From Yamagishiella unicocca (Eukaryota; Chlorophyta; Chlorophyceae; Chlamydomonadales; Volvocaceae), in the NCBI GenBank assembly GCA_003116995.1, contig BDSL01000004.1, positions 1,550,001 through 1,614,000 on the forward strand: a stretch of DNA of 64,000 nucleotides. Reading direction: 5' to 3'. Of this stretch, positions 1-10,164 are shown in pieces. Each line of letters opens with the position of its first letter. Position 1 is the first letter of the stretch. The translations under genes were made by a program, and so were the position numbers. The notes under the pieces were generated by a model, which saw only the letters and a program-made list of their open reading frames with translations, was not told where the DNA came from and searched no databases.

Positions 1-13
1 CATTCCTGTTGCA

Positions 14-67
14 GGGTTCATCCTATTTGCGGGGTTCATCCTATTTGCGGGGTTCATCCTATTTACA
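14..67. repeat. 18-bp direct repeat, three copies
   Basis: The unit starting GGGTTCATCCTATTTGCG occurs three times head to tail; the last copy differs at its end. One frame reads a repeated hydrophobic hexapeptide (GFILFA) but is closed by a stop near position 124, and no start or splice site links it to the downstream gene. It is most simply a minisatellite at the window edge. Confidence 0.7.
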
Positions 68-177
68 GGGTTGCATAAAGCTTATGAGGAGAATGGCAGT
101 GTACGGGTCACGAAATATTTATAGGATGACGAGACTTGAGAGGTAGATGCTGTACATACTATGCCAAGTACGGCATC

Positions 178-3100
178 ATGGGACACTCCTTTCCTAACGC
201 ATCCAACACCGTCTTCCATTGTTCGTTTCCGTCAGGGAGGCGGTGGCTGAGCATCGTTTGTGGGCTGACCATGGGTGTCGTGGTCAAGTCGCACATGTTC
301 CGAGGCCCCGAGAAGCTGAGCTTGCTCGAGTGGTACTATGTATCACTGCTGGCCGTGCTGAGTACGCCATCGTTTGCACCCGGCGTGTACTTTGGGCACA
401 TCGAGTACGGCCCGTTCCTTATCGTCCGACCGGGGACTCCATCCGACATCAAGAATGGCAAGCAGCCGCTGTATGCCTACGTCTTCCCAGTTGTTCGTAC
501 TCTGGCTGATAAGGAGTTTCTGGTGAGACAAACAGAACTTGGCAAGCGGTATGGGTAACATTGGTAAAATGTCGGCTCAATCAGACAAAGCTTAGGGGCT
601 GGTTTCCAAAAATATAATACCATTTGTTAACCCGCTGGAGGACATACACTTGGTTTCGAAACGTAGTAAGTATGTGTTGTTGATGACTGCAGGTCCGCCG
701 GTACAGTGACGACGTTGCGGGCTACGAGGACGCCTGCGCGGAGCACAGCGACGATGTGACGGAATCCTTCCTGTCTGGCGAGCGCGCCCCTTCAAGTGTC
801 CCGAACGAGGCGGACGAGGAGGCGGGGGCAGATGCTGTGGAGCCACTGCCGGCTGCAGGCGCCGCGCCAGCCAGCAGCACGGAGGTCAGGGATGTGCTCG
901 TGGTAAACCCCCTTTTTTACGCGGTAGTTCGCGGGAGCAAGCGCACGGTTCCGCTGGCAGCATACCTGACGAAACTTCACCACGACTTCCTGGTGTCAGC
1001 ATCCCTGATGCATACAGTCTTTCCGATGCTTGACCGTGTGAGGGACACAGCCATTACCCTTCCACGGACAATCACCTGGCGCACTACCGGTGGTGTGGAG
1101 GCAGTTAACAACGACTCATGTAAGTTCAGCTTATTGGCACCAAAACGGGGGTGCTGTCACTGTATGCAGCCTGTATGAAAACGCAGATGCCGTCTTATTG
1201 ATGTTCTGTAATACCGTCATAACTGTGACTGACTCCTGGTCCTTCATTTCGCTATGTCCCTTGCAGCCGCACAGAACCTCGGGTTCGGTGGGCGACCGCG
1301 GCCCTTCCCAGTCGTGCTGCCTGTTCACGCCACCTTCGACCGCCAGCGTGGGCGTCTGGCATTATCAGACCTCATGGCGGCTGGCGTTCCGCTCGAGAAA
1401 CGCAGCAGTCGGTCGATAAAGGCCATGCAGCACCAGCACATGCTTAACCACAAGCCTCTTGATGAGCTCCGGAGCATGATCGCACAGAGCAGCCTTGACG
1501 CTGTGGCCAAAAATGTGGCGGAAGACAGCATGCGCTTGGCGGTGCACATCGACGCGTGGCTCATGAACGTTTTCTACCAGCTTCCAGCTGTCATGAAGGT
1601 CGTTGGGGATACGCTGGTATCCTGGGGTGTGATCGATCACAGTGGCCAGCCGGTAACCGCGAACCGCAGCAGCGGCGGGGTCGTGCAGTCCATGGGCACT
1701 GGCACCAACTTCGGGGTGCTGGGCGACGGTGGCACGTTGCCGGTTATCCCCGGCCCGCAGCGTTATGTTGCCGGCGCCGTGCAGCAGGGCGCCGGCGGCA
1801 GCAGCGGCGGGGTCGTGCAGTCCATGGGCACTGGCACCAACTTCGGGGTGCTGGGCGACGGTGGCACGTTGCCGGTTATCCCCGGCCCGCAGCGTTATGT
1901 TGCCGGCGCCGTGCAGCAGGGCGCCGGCGGCAGCAGCGGCGGGGTCGTGCAGTCCATGGGCACTGGCACCAACTTCGGGGTGCTGGGCGACGGTGGCACG
2001 TTGCCGGTTATCCCCGGCCCGCAGCGTTATGTTGCCGGCGCCGTGCAGCAGGGCGCCGGCGGCAGCAGCGGCGGGGTCGTGCAGTCCATGGGCACTGGCA
2101 CCAACTTCGGGGTGCTGGGCGACGGTGGCACGTTGCCGGTTATCCCCGGCCCGCAGCGTTATGTTGCCGGCGCCATGCAGCAGGGCGCCGGCGGCAGCAG
2201 CGGCGGGGTCGTGCAGTCCATGGGCACTGGCACCAACTTCGGGGTGCTGGGCGACGGTGGCACGTTGCCGGTTATCCCCGGCCCGCAGCGTTATGTTGCC
2301 GGCGCCATGCAGCAGGGCGCCGGCGGCAGCAGCGGCGGGGTCGTGCAGTCCATGGGCACTGGCACCAACTTCGGGGTGCTGGGCGACGGTGGCACGTTGC
2401 CGGTTATCCCCGGCCCGCAGCGTTATGTTGCCGGCGCCATGCAGCAGGGCGCCGGCGGCAGCAGCGGCGGGGTCGTGCAGTCCATGGGCACTGGCACCAA
2501 CTTCGGGGTGCTGGGCGACGGTGGCACGTTGCCGGTTATCCCCGGCCCGCAGCGTTATGTTGCCGGCGCCGTGCAGCAGGGCGCCGGCGGCAGCAGCGGC
2601 GGGGTCGTGCAGTCCATGGGCACTGGCACCAACTTCGGGGTGCTGGGCGACGGTGGCACGTTGCCGGTTATCCCCGGCCCGCAGCGTTATGTTGCCGGCG
2701 CCATGCAGCAGGGCGCCGGCGGCAGCAGCGGCGGCACTGATCTCTGGCTTCAAGACAGTGGCCTGGGCTTACCAGGCCATTTGCTGTCGCCGGTCAGCCC
2801 GACTATGTCCGAGCTAATTGCCGCGTGCAGCACTCCCGTTGTCGGAGCCCACCCTGCAACCATCGGCAACAGTTCCGGTCTGCAAGGCAGCGGCCTGGGC
2901 CTTTTGGGCAATTTGCTGTCACCGGTCAGCCCGACTACGTCGGAGGTACTTGCCGTGTGCAGCACTCCCGGTGTCCAAGCCCACCCCGTAACCATCGGCA
3001 ACAGTCTCGGGCTGCAAGGCAGCGGTCTGGAAGTTTTGGGCAATTTGCTGTCGCCAGTCAGCCCGACTATGTCGGAGCTAATTGCCGTGTGCAGCACTCC

Positions 3101-4163
3101 CGGTGTCCAAGCCCACCCCGTAACCATCGGCAACAGTCTCGGGCTGCAAGGCAGCGGTCTGGAAGTTTTGGGCAATTTGCTGTCGCCGGTCAGCCCGACT
3201 ATGTCCGAGCTAATTGCCGTGTGCAGCACTCCCGGTGTCCAAGCCCACCCCGTAACCATCGGCAACGGCCTCAGGCCGCAGCAGGTAGTTGCCACTGACG
3301 CCGCGACTTATGGGGCCAGCGGCGAGGGACTGGAGCCAGGTGTCCTCGTGGCTGTCGCGGGAATGGCCAGGCCGCAGCAGGTAGTTGCCACTGACGCCGC
3401 GACTTATGGGGCCAGCGGCGAGGGACTGGAGCCAGGTGTCCTCGTGGCTGTCGCGGGAATGGCCAGGCCGCAGCAGGTAGTTGCCACTGACGCCGCGACT
3501 TATGGGGCCAGCGGCAGTAACGGCGGCCCAACACTGCTATTGGACAACGGTGACGGCTTCCAGGTACCACCCATGCCGGGGCCATGGCTTAATGGTACTG
3601 AAGCTATTTTCCCGGACCAAGTTTACAGATTATCGGTTCTCTTCGATGCGTTTCAGCTACTGTCCATCCAGGAGCGGCTTGAGCTCAGAAGAGTGGTGAT
3701 TGACAGCCTGCCTTTCGTACGACAATGCGAACAGCCGCTGTTGCCAGCAGCTCCTCTCGCAGGCGCCTATCAGAATACTTCACCGCCTGAGGATCGTGCG
3801 CAGCATGGGAAGGCGAGGGATCACCGCAGGATTGTGACCCGGCAATCTCCTGGCGAGGCACCCGCTATGCCAGGTGCGCCGCACGAACCGCGGCCTGCTG
3901 GCGATCGGGCTCGTTGTGGGACATGCAAGGCCTTCGCTCTCCAAGCCTGTCACTATGGCATGTGCGGTCGACACTGCATGGGCCCGTGCACCGCGCATCA
4001 ACAAAACAAGGCCAAGCCAAAGCGCAAACCAGCTGCTGACAGCACCGGCACTCACGGTGGACCTTGGCAAGCCATGCTACACAGCAACGGACAGGAGCTG
4101 GGAGGTGGTGTGGTGGCGGCCTCAGGCATGGTGGGGCCGCCACCCAAGGCAGCGAGGCAATGA
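178..4163 (+). CDS. Unrecognised repeat protein with C-terminal Cys/His cluster (5' end uncertain)
   Basis: I do not recognise this family. Three exons stay in phase: about 178 (or an acceptor near 233) to 554, 707-1119, and 1267-4163. ATG 178 is the first Met in the open frame, but GC-rich third positions only begin near 240, so the true 5' end may lie upstream of the window. Exon 3 starts with a Leu/Ala-rich region of about 130 residues. Then come eight near-identical 44-residue repeats (1668-2723), four diverged 44-residue repeats (about 2750-3265) and three 32-residue repeats (about 3270-3515). A further helical segment and a basic tail follow. Near 3907-3996 sits a cluster of the pattern C-x2-C-x7-C-x4-C-x3-C-x3-C-x3-H (blocks CGTC, YGMCGRHC, GPCTAH), which probably binds zinc. 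Similar Cys/His tails occur in algal proteins of unknown function, so no role is proposed. The gene ends at TGA 4161-4163. Confidence 0.6.
1668..2723 (+). repeat. Eight tandem 132-bp coding repeats
   Basis: Eight copies of a 132-bp unit encode 44 residues each (SSGGVVQSMG... to ...QQGAGG). They are almost identical; the clearest variable site is a GTG/ATG (Val/Met) codon before QQGAGG. Because the unit is a multiple of three and lacks stops, several other frames on both strands also stay open here, producing long artefactual ORFs. Confidence 0.95.
2750..3265 (+). repeat. Four diverged 132-bp coding repeats
   Basis: The repeated block contains LLSPVSPTMSEL, then CSTP, then TIGNS, at a spacing of 132 bp (for example GCAAGGCAGCGG at 2882 and 3014). 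It has the same period as the upstream array but no clear sequence similarity to it. Confidence 0.85.
3270..3515 (+). repeat. Three 96-bp coding repeats
   Basis: The 32-residue unit beginning RPQQVVATDAATYGASG occurs three times, the last one truncated. The first two copies are essentially identical at the DNA level, so the duplication is recent. Confidence 0.9.
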
Positions 4164-6239
4164 TGAGCTTTGCCAGTATCCATCAGGGCACACCGCAGAA
4201 TTAATTCGTGGTGCACACATTTAGTACACGCCTGAATAGATCCAGAAGGGAATGGCAGTCGACTTGGAGCCATACATGCATCTGCATCATTGGGGCTGCA
4301 AACTCCTTGGAAACAGCAGGGGCCACAGTAGCGGGCAACATTGCAATGGTTCCCATGCAAAAGTACATATTGCATTTGGACCCTCGACATTGGCACGGTG
4401 TGAGGATAGGCGGCTGCTGTAAGCAGGGACCCTCAGTGCTGATGTGGTGTGAGGCTGGGAGGATGTTACTAGCATATGTTCCTCAGGTGGTGTTAAGGTA
4501 CCACGCACAAGGGCCCGTGGGTAATGTACAGCGAAAAGGATGTGTCAATTATAGTGAAACCGACACATGAAACCTATGTGCGAGTGGCGGTGTTTGGCGG
4601 TGTTAGGTGCAGCCAGGTGGGACCCCGACCGTCTGGATGTGTGGACTGGAGTGGGGCATGGTGGACTGCCTGGACCTAAGCATCCAAAATGCAGCTCGTC
4701 ATTTCGCTTCGCGCTTTTGGCATTGTAATTGTACTGCTGTCAATATCCCATACGCAAATTTTCAGAACAAAATTCCGAGGTCGGCCGGACCAGGTACCAC
4801 CCTTGGGAGGGTCCTGGGGTGGGTTATGGGGGCCACCGGGACGGAATCGTCCAAAATGCATGTCATCATTTCGCTTCGCGCTTTTGGCATTGTGTTTCTA
4901 TTGCTGACAATATCCCATGTACCAATTTTCAGAAAAAAATTCTGAGGTCGGCCGGACCAGCTACCACCCTTGGCAGTCCCTGGGGCAATGCGACTGCCTG
5001 GACCTAATCACCCAAAATGCATGTCATCGTTTCACTTCACGCTTTTGACATTGTAATTTTGTACGTATCAGTGTCCCATATACTGATTTTCAGGACAAGT
5101 GCTGAAGGTCGGCCGGACCAGCTACCACCCTTGGGAGGGTCCTGGGGAGGGGGAGGCTTGACACTTCTACCACTGCCACTAGCATGGCCCTGCGTCTTTC
5201 AATATCACATTATGCTCTTATGGCATCCCAAGCAGACGGCCCTGAGACTTGGCCAGGCTGCATTACTCAAGTTGGCGAAACCCTCATCACCCGACAGCCA
5301 TTCTCACTTCCCCAACCACAATCGATCCCTGGTACAACAATCCCAGAATCCCGGGCCCACTAGCCCTTTTGTCACCACTGGCCCGGGCTGTAACCCGCAA
5401 CCTAAATTCCTCCATGATGCCGTCGTCGCTATCATCAACACTGCCGCCTGCACCAGCAGCATCCAGCTCCCCCGTCGAAGGATAATACAAAGGTATTTAC
5501 CCAGTCCGCCGCACGCAGGTACTTGCACATAGTATACTTGCATTGGAACATGTAGTCCAGCATGAAGCGGTCCGCCGCAGTATACTACATGTGAATCCCC
5601 ATGGTTGCCCTTTACGCTTTGCTACAATCAGATGCCTAAGCCAGGCCCCCCCTAAGACCTTATGCACCGGCACGCTTTTGAATACCGTCATTCCGCTGCT
5701 TCTTCCACCTTTAACTCCATTCTCCAGCATCTTGACAGTTGCCAGTAAGGCTATACGGCTATTGGCATAACTATTTATTTCCTTAGCTGCCGTTGTCGAG
5801 CTGCCGTCAGGCCTGCCATTGCTAGATTTATGATGTCCGTCGAGGCGACAATCCTATCAGAGATTTGTCCAACTACCCTACTGCTGCCACCTAGTTCAGG
5901 TGCTATAGACAACTGTCTCTCGGCTGCACCGTTTCGGGGGGCGTTCAATGACGGCGCAAGGTCAGTGCGGTGACTTGTATCACTTAACAACGACTATATG
6001 TCTTCGCCAGATACTATGTATGATTATCTAACTATGCCTGCAATGGCGCGTTCACTATGCCGTGGCACCTTGGGGCGCCAAACGCCAAAGATAAGGGGCT
6101 CCGTGGGCCCTCTGTCGGACAACTTCGTCTGCTTTGCCAAGAAGTTCTGCAGAGCAACTCAATGTTTTCAAATTTTATTTCAACTTAATTCCTATTTCCA
6201 CTACCCCCGCAGCTTATTAGCAGCGCCCAGGTGTGACCT
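4164..6239. other. Gene-free stretch with diverged tandem repeat
   Basis: Downstream of the repeat-protein gene I see no coding frame with sustained GC-rich third positions. The stretch holds the 161-167-bp tandem repeat listed separately; 5160-6239 shows only short, composition-driven frames. Confidence 0.5.
4680..5155. repeat. Tandem repeat, about 165 bp, three diverged copies
   Basis: Copies begin near 4682, 4850 and 5011. Each has CCAAAATGCA, then a TTTCGCTTCGCGCTTTTG-like core, then a TATCCCAT block, and ends in GGTCGGCCGGACCAG followed by TACCACCCTTGG. The copies differ by many substitutions and a few indels, so the array is old. Confidence 0.85.
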
Positions 6240-7570
6240 TTGTTGTACATTTTCCATCGCCCCCTTTCCAAACTCCCCCGAACTGTACAACGTGCTGTGC
6301 TCTCACAATTGCTACAACTCCATCGCCCCGGATCCATCGCCCATACGGCCGGGCGGGACAATCGGCAATCCGCGACGTCATCTGGCACCCGGAGCGAAAT
6401 ACAATTATATTTTAACCGAGCACTACAAAGATATATGCATGGAATTCCTCACGCTGTCCACCCCGACCCCGGTCATTTTGAGTACTTGCCAAACGAATGC
6501 AGGGATGCACTCTGGCAGTCATTTCGTTCTAGTGGTTTGGGCCCTGACCTTAGGACACAATTGTGTCCTCCTTTGCTTGCATCTGGTGCACCGTCGGCCA
6601 GACCTTCGGAGGAGTTGGAAGACTTGCTTCAAAATTCAGCGGACCAAGAGCAGGCAACTGCACGATACGCAACGAAGGTTGGTGTGGTAATGATTATCGT
6701 GTCTCTCAGCCAAGGAAGCCTTTGCGTTTGCTACTTGACACTTTTCTACTAAATGCGCGCAGTCCGCCTTGCTCGGGGACAGCTTGAGCACCTGTTAGTC
6801 AGGATCCCCGGCTTGTGACATAGCCTAGGGATTCTCTTGGCTCCCTAAAACTAGGGTGCGCACCGAGCCATTGACACCGTCGACATGCCGGTTCGCCATG
6901 GAAGCAAACCGAATCCCTGATGAGCCCCACATGCACCGTGACGCTGCAAGACCCGCGGGCTTTGTGCGTCTGCTCCGGGTGTTGACTGCTTACCGGTATG
7001 CTTTATACGACTATGAAGTTGGGTATTGCCAGGGCATGGCGGACCTGGCGGCGCCGTTGCTGGACCTCTATGAATTGACAGCGAGGTGTGACGAAATGAG
7101 AGTATGCGCGCGACTGGGGGACGGCGTATCGACTCCAGCAGAAGGTCAGCGTCCCTTGTACCGTGATGGTGCGTGCAGGCGCCCGCTGGCTTCTGCGCCC
7201 TGATGGCTGAGTGCGCGCCAACTTTCTTGCTGGGATACAAGACGTGCAGCTCCAGATGGTCCCCGGCGGCCTACACGGCGTAGACGGCGTCATACATGGC
7301 GGCTTCGCAGCGCTGTCCTGCAGCACCCAATGTGCCTTGCCGCAAATACCTTAAAACAGGCCTCACTTGAGCTGACCCACTGAACCTGGGGCCCCCTCCC
7401 GCGGCCCCATCTCGTATCATTTCGTAGCAGGCACTCGGTGAAAAGCGCCGCTTGCAGTTACATTTTGCATTTCAGATGCTCCTGCTTTATAGCTTTGACG
7501 GGACGGAGCATGGCCTGACGTGTTCACGCTGTGGGAATGCATGTTGGCCGGGAGACACTGCTCGTGTGAG
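6240..7570 (+). pseudogene. TBC (Rab-GAP) domain remnant
   Basis: Pieces of one TBC domain lie in order but not in one frame. A start-like block GLGPDLRTQLCPPLL is at about 6537-6581. The core, HMHRDAARPAGFVRLLRVL followed by YEVGYCQGMADLAAPLLDL, is at about 6930-7070 and includes the catalytic Gln of the YxQ motif. A block like AxFCALM then RANFLAGIQDVQLQMV is at about 7175-7250, and DVFTLWECMLAG is at about 7517-7552. In the third block the two halves are in different frames with no intron to reconcile them, and an expected Arg-finger region near 6870 is out of frame with the core. TBC proteins activate Rab GTPase hydrolysis; this copy is probably dead, although unrecognised introns or sequence errors could rescue it. 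No start or stop was assigned. Confidence 0.55.
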
Positions 7571-7699
7571 CGCAGCCAGACCATCCATCTCGCAACGTAT
7601 TTGGGCCGCCAGCGCCGCGGCTCCGGGCGCGCCAGCTCGGGTGACGGCTCCGCATACGTGTCAGCGCAGAAGAAGCATCAGCCGCAGTTAGGTGCCTTT

Positions 7700-10164
7700 G
7701 GAACTCGGGGTCCAGGCCCGGGCGGAAAGGCATTGGCTGACGGTAGTGCAGTCATGAAGCCACGTAGGATTGGAGGCCTGCCCGGGCCAGTAGCAGAGCG
7801 CAAGGAACACGGGGTACTTGTCCGAGGTAGTACCCATGGGTTTGTTGACCTGCGCGTGGCGGCAGCCGACCTGCGCTATCATCGAAAGGCGCTGTGGGGC
7901 TGTCGCAACTTGAGGGGGGTATCCAGATGGGTTCTGGCAGCCGGAATCTCTTAATGCGTTCATGTGTATTTACATACTACCCGGGGTGGTGGCTGAGAAA
8001 GGGAAGGGTTGTGGCAGGGCTGCCCGATAGCGTTCTGCAGGATGCATTGTGCCTACGTGATGCAGGGCTCGCGTCATGCTGCAGCACAAAGCAAGCCTGG
8101 TCAAGCTAGCCAGACCGGCAATTGTGTGGAGTGCGTCAGGTGGCGACTCCAACGGCATTAAGATCACGCACTCAAATCCCAGCTAGGGACTTGAGTCAAC
8201 CGTCTGCACCGTAAATGCCGGTTGCGTGTCTGCACCTGGCTCCCTCAGAAGGCACTTGACTACGGTATGCAGAGTCTGGTGGTCGCATCACAGCCCATGT
8301 GCGCTTTGTTTTACTGTGTTTGCTGCTACGTCGTGCCAGCGCGCAGAAAGGCACAGCAAGATTGTCAAGGCGGATGGCCCATGTACTTGCTCTGCCCAAG
8401 GCTGTGTCCACAACGGCCCTGGCGAGCCGCACACACCTGACCATCCCCTCATTCCCGCAACGCATGGAATCAGTGCACGAAAAGAGGGCGGTAGGACGCC
8501 TTCTTTGGCGGCGGCTTACTCGAACTCCAGCCGGAATAGTGAGCGGCAATAGAACGTTGGGCAGTTACGGCGCCTGTCCTGTCATGATTCCGGCTGGTCT
8601 TAACGCTGGTAAATTTTGGCTGTATGGGCGCCATCCTCAAGATGCCCTCGACCTGTTGGCTCGTCGGTGCAGCGAGAGATTAAGGCAGGACGGGGAATGA
8701 ATCCTAGGGATCAGATGTACTCGCATCTCGGTATGATCTCGGCGACTGCGTGTGACCAAGCTAAGTATTAATAACTGATACAGTGGGCCCTGGACAAAGT
8801 ATAGGTAGTAGTAGTAGTTGTATAGGTATTGATATGGCTCGCAGGTTTGGCTAGGAGTGCAGGCAGGGAGACAGGTGTCCCATCCAGTCCCTGAGGACCT
8901 TGGACCTGACGGGATTCTAAGTCAACCCATTGCAGTGGCCCAGTGCCCCATCCTGTCCCCACCGCCATTGCGGGGCCACCAAAGAAGAAAGCGTGACTTC
9001 CACAATACCCATCATGCTATTCAATATGCAGTGATGGTCAATGTCGTGCTTAGGTCAATGTTGTGCCTAATGCGTACGACCTGGTACGACAGTACTGTAT
9101 AGAATACTATGGGTTTAGTTATCTCTTTAAAAGTAGGATGAGTAGCCAGGCATTAAACGTCCCACAGCTTGAGCATAGTTGGCTACCGCACGCGGGCACT
9201 CCGCTCTGTTGCCTTCTTTACGTAACGGTTACAGCCGGTTCAATGGAGACCTAGTTAGGTAACGAGAGGACGTTCTATAATGCTGCGCAAACAGCGTAAG
9301 ACAACTGAAGCTTTAATACCATGACGTTGCTGTCGATGACTCCCAGAAATATTTCGGAAGGTGATGTGATGTACCGGTATATACAAGTGTACCGTTAAAA
9401 CCCTGCTTCTCCACGCTTCGACCACGCGCTATAATTCCAAGGTTAGCAGGTATGTACAGTCAATTTCGGCATATTACAAGCTTTCGACATCTTCTGCATG
9501 TTTACCTGGCTGAACCCCAGTTTGTCGTTACCCACCCTGGAGCCCTTACGCGACGCAAGCGCCCTTCAAATGCCGAGCCGGAGCAATGGCATTACTCCAA
9601 ATCCTAACCTTAAAGTTTATTGAAACTCATACATGATGCACATCCCAGCTCCGACATCGTTACTGTCCTCGGGCGGTGCCGCACAGTGCCGGAACTGCAG
9701 GCATGTCGTTGCACCTTATCGGCCACCCCCCTTCGTTTCTTGGGCTGCCCATCGGATTGTATTACCATCTGCGCCATTACTAAATCGTCGACCTGAGACT
9801 GCTTTGCGGGTGAGTGTTTGGCTGTCCGGGTGTCCGGCTCGTTCGAGAGCCATGGTAACAGACGTATGGGCCATTTCATTACTCCGGTGACGCTCGTCAG
9901 CGTGCACTAGCCACTGCAGAAATACTCAAAGCCGAAATGTAATACTGCTTGTAGTAATCGGTCATTCGTGTTTGTGCGGTGGCTCGAAGGTCCATAACGC
10001 TCTCTCCTGGCCAACTGCTGTAAGCAAGTCGTCAGGGTCTGCCATGAAATTCCTACCGGTCCTGCAGAATCTTCACTATCAAAACGTATTTATGTCTTAT
10101 TAAGCTGGTGAACTCAACCGTCATCTCTCGTGCTTTCCCTGTATCCATGCGTGCCACGTAGTTC
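7700..10164. other. Intergenic stretch, nothing recognised
   Basis: Only short frames of ordinary base composition are present; none shows a domain, repeat or splice chain that I can support. It probably includes the promoter and 5' UTR of the PEPCK gene at its right end, but no distinct promoter motif was identified. Confidence 0.4.

Noticed and set aside
1365..2753. Long minus-strand frame of about 460 codons opposite the 132-bp repeats
   Set aside because: It exists only because the repeat unit is a multiple of three without stops in that frame; outside the array it has no coding signal. Other frames are open for the same reason.
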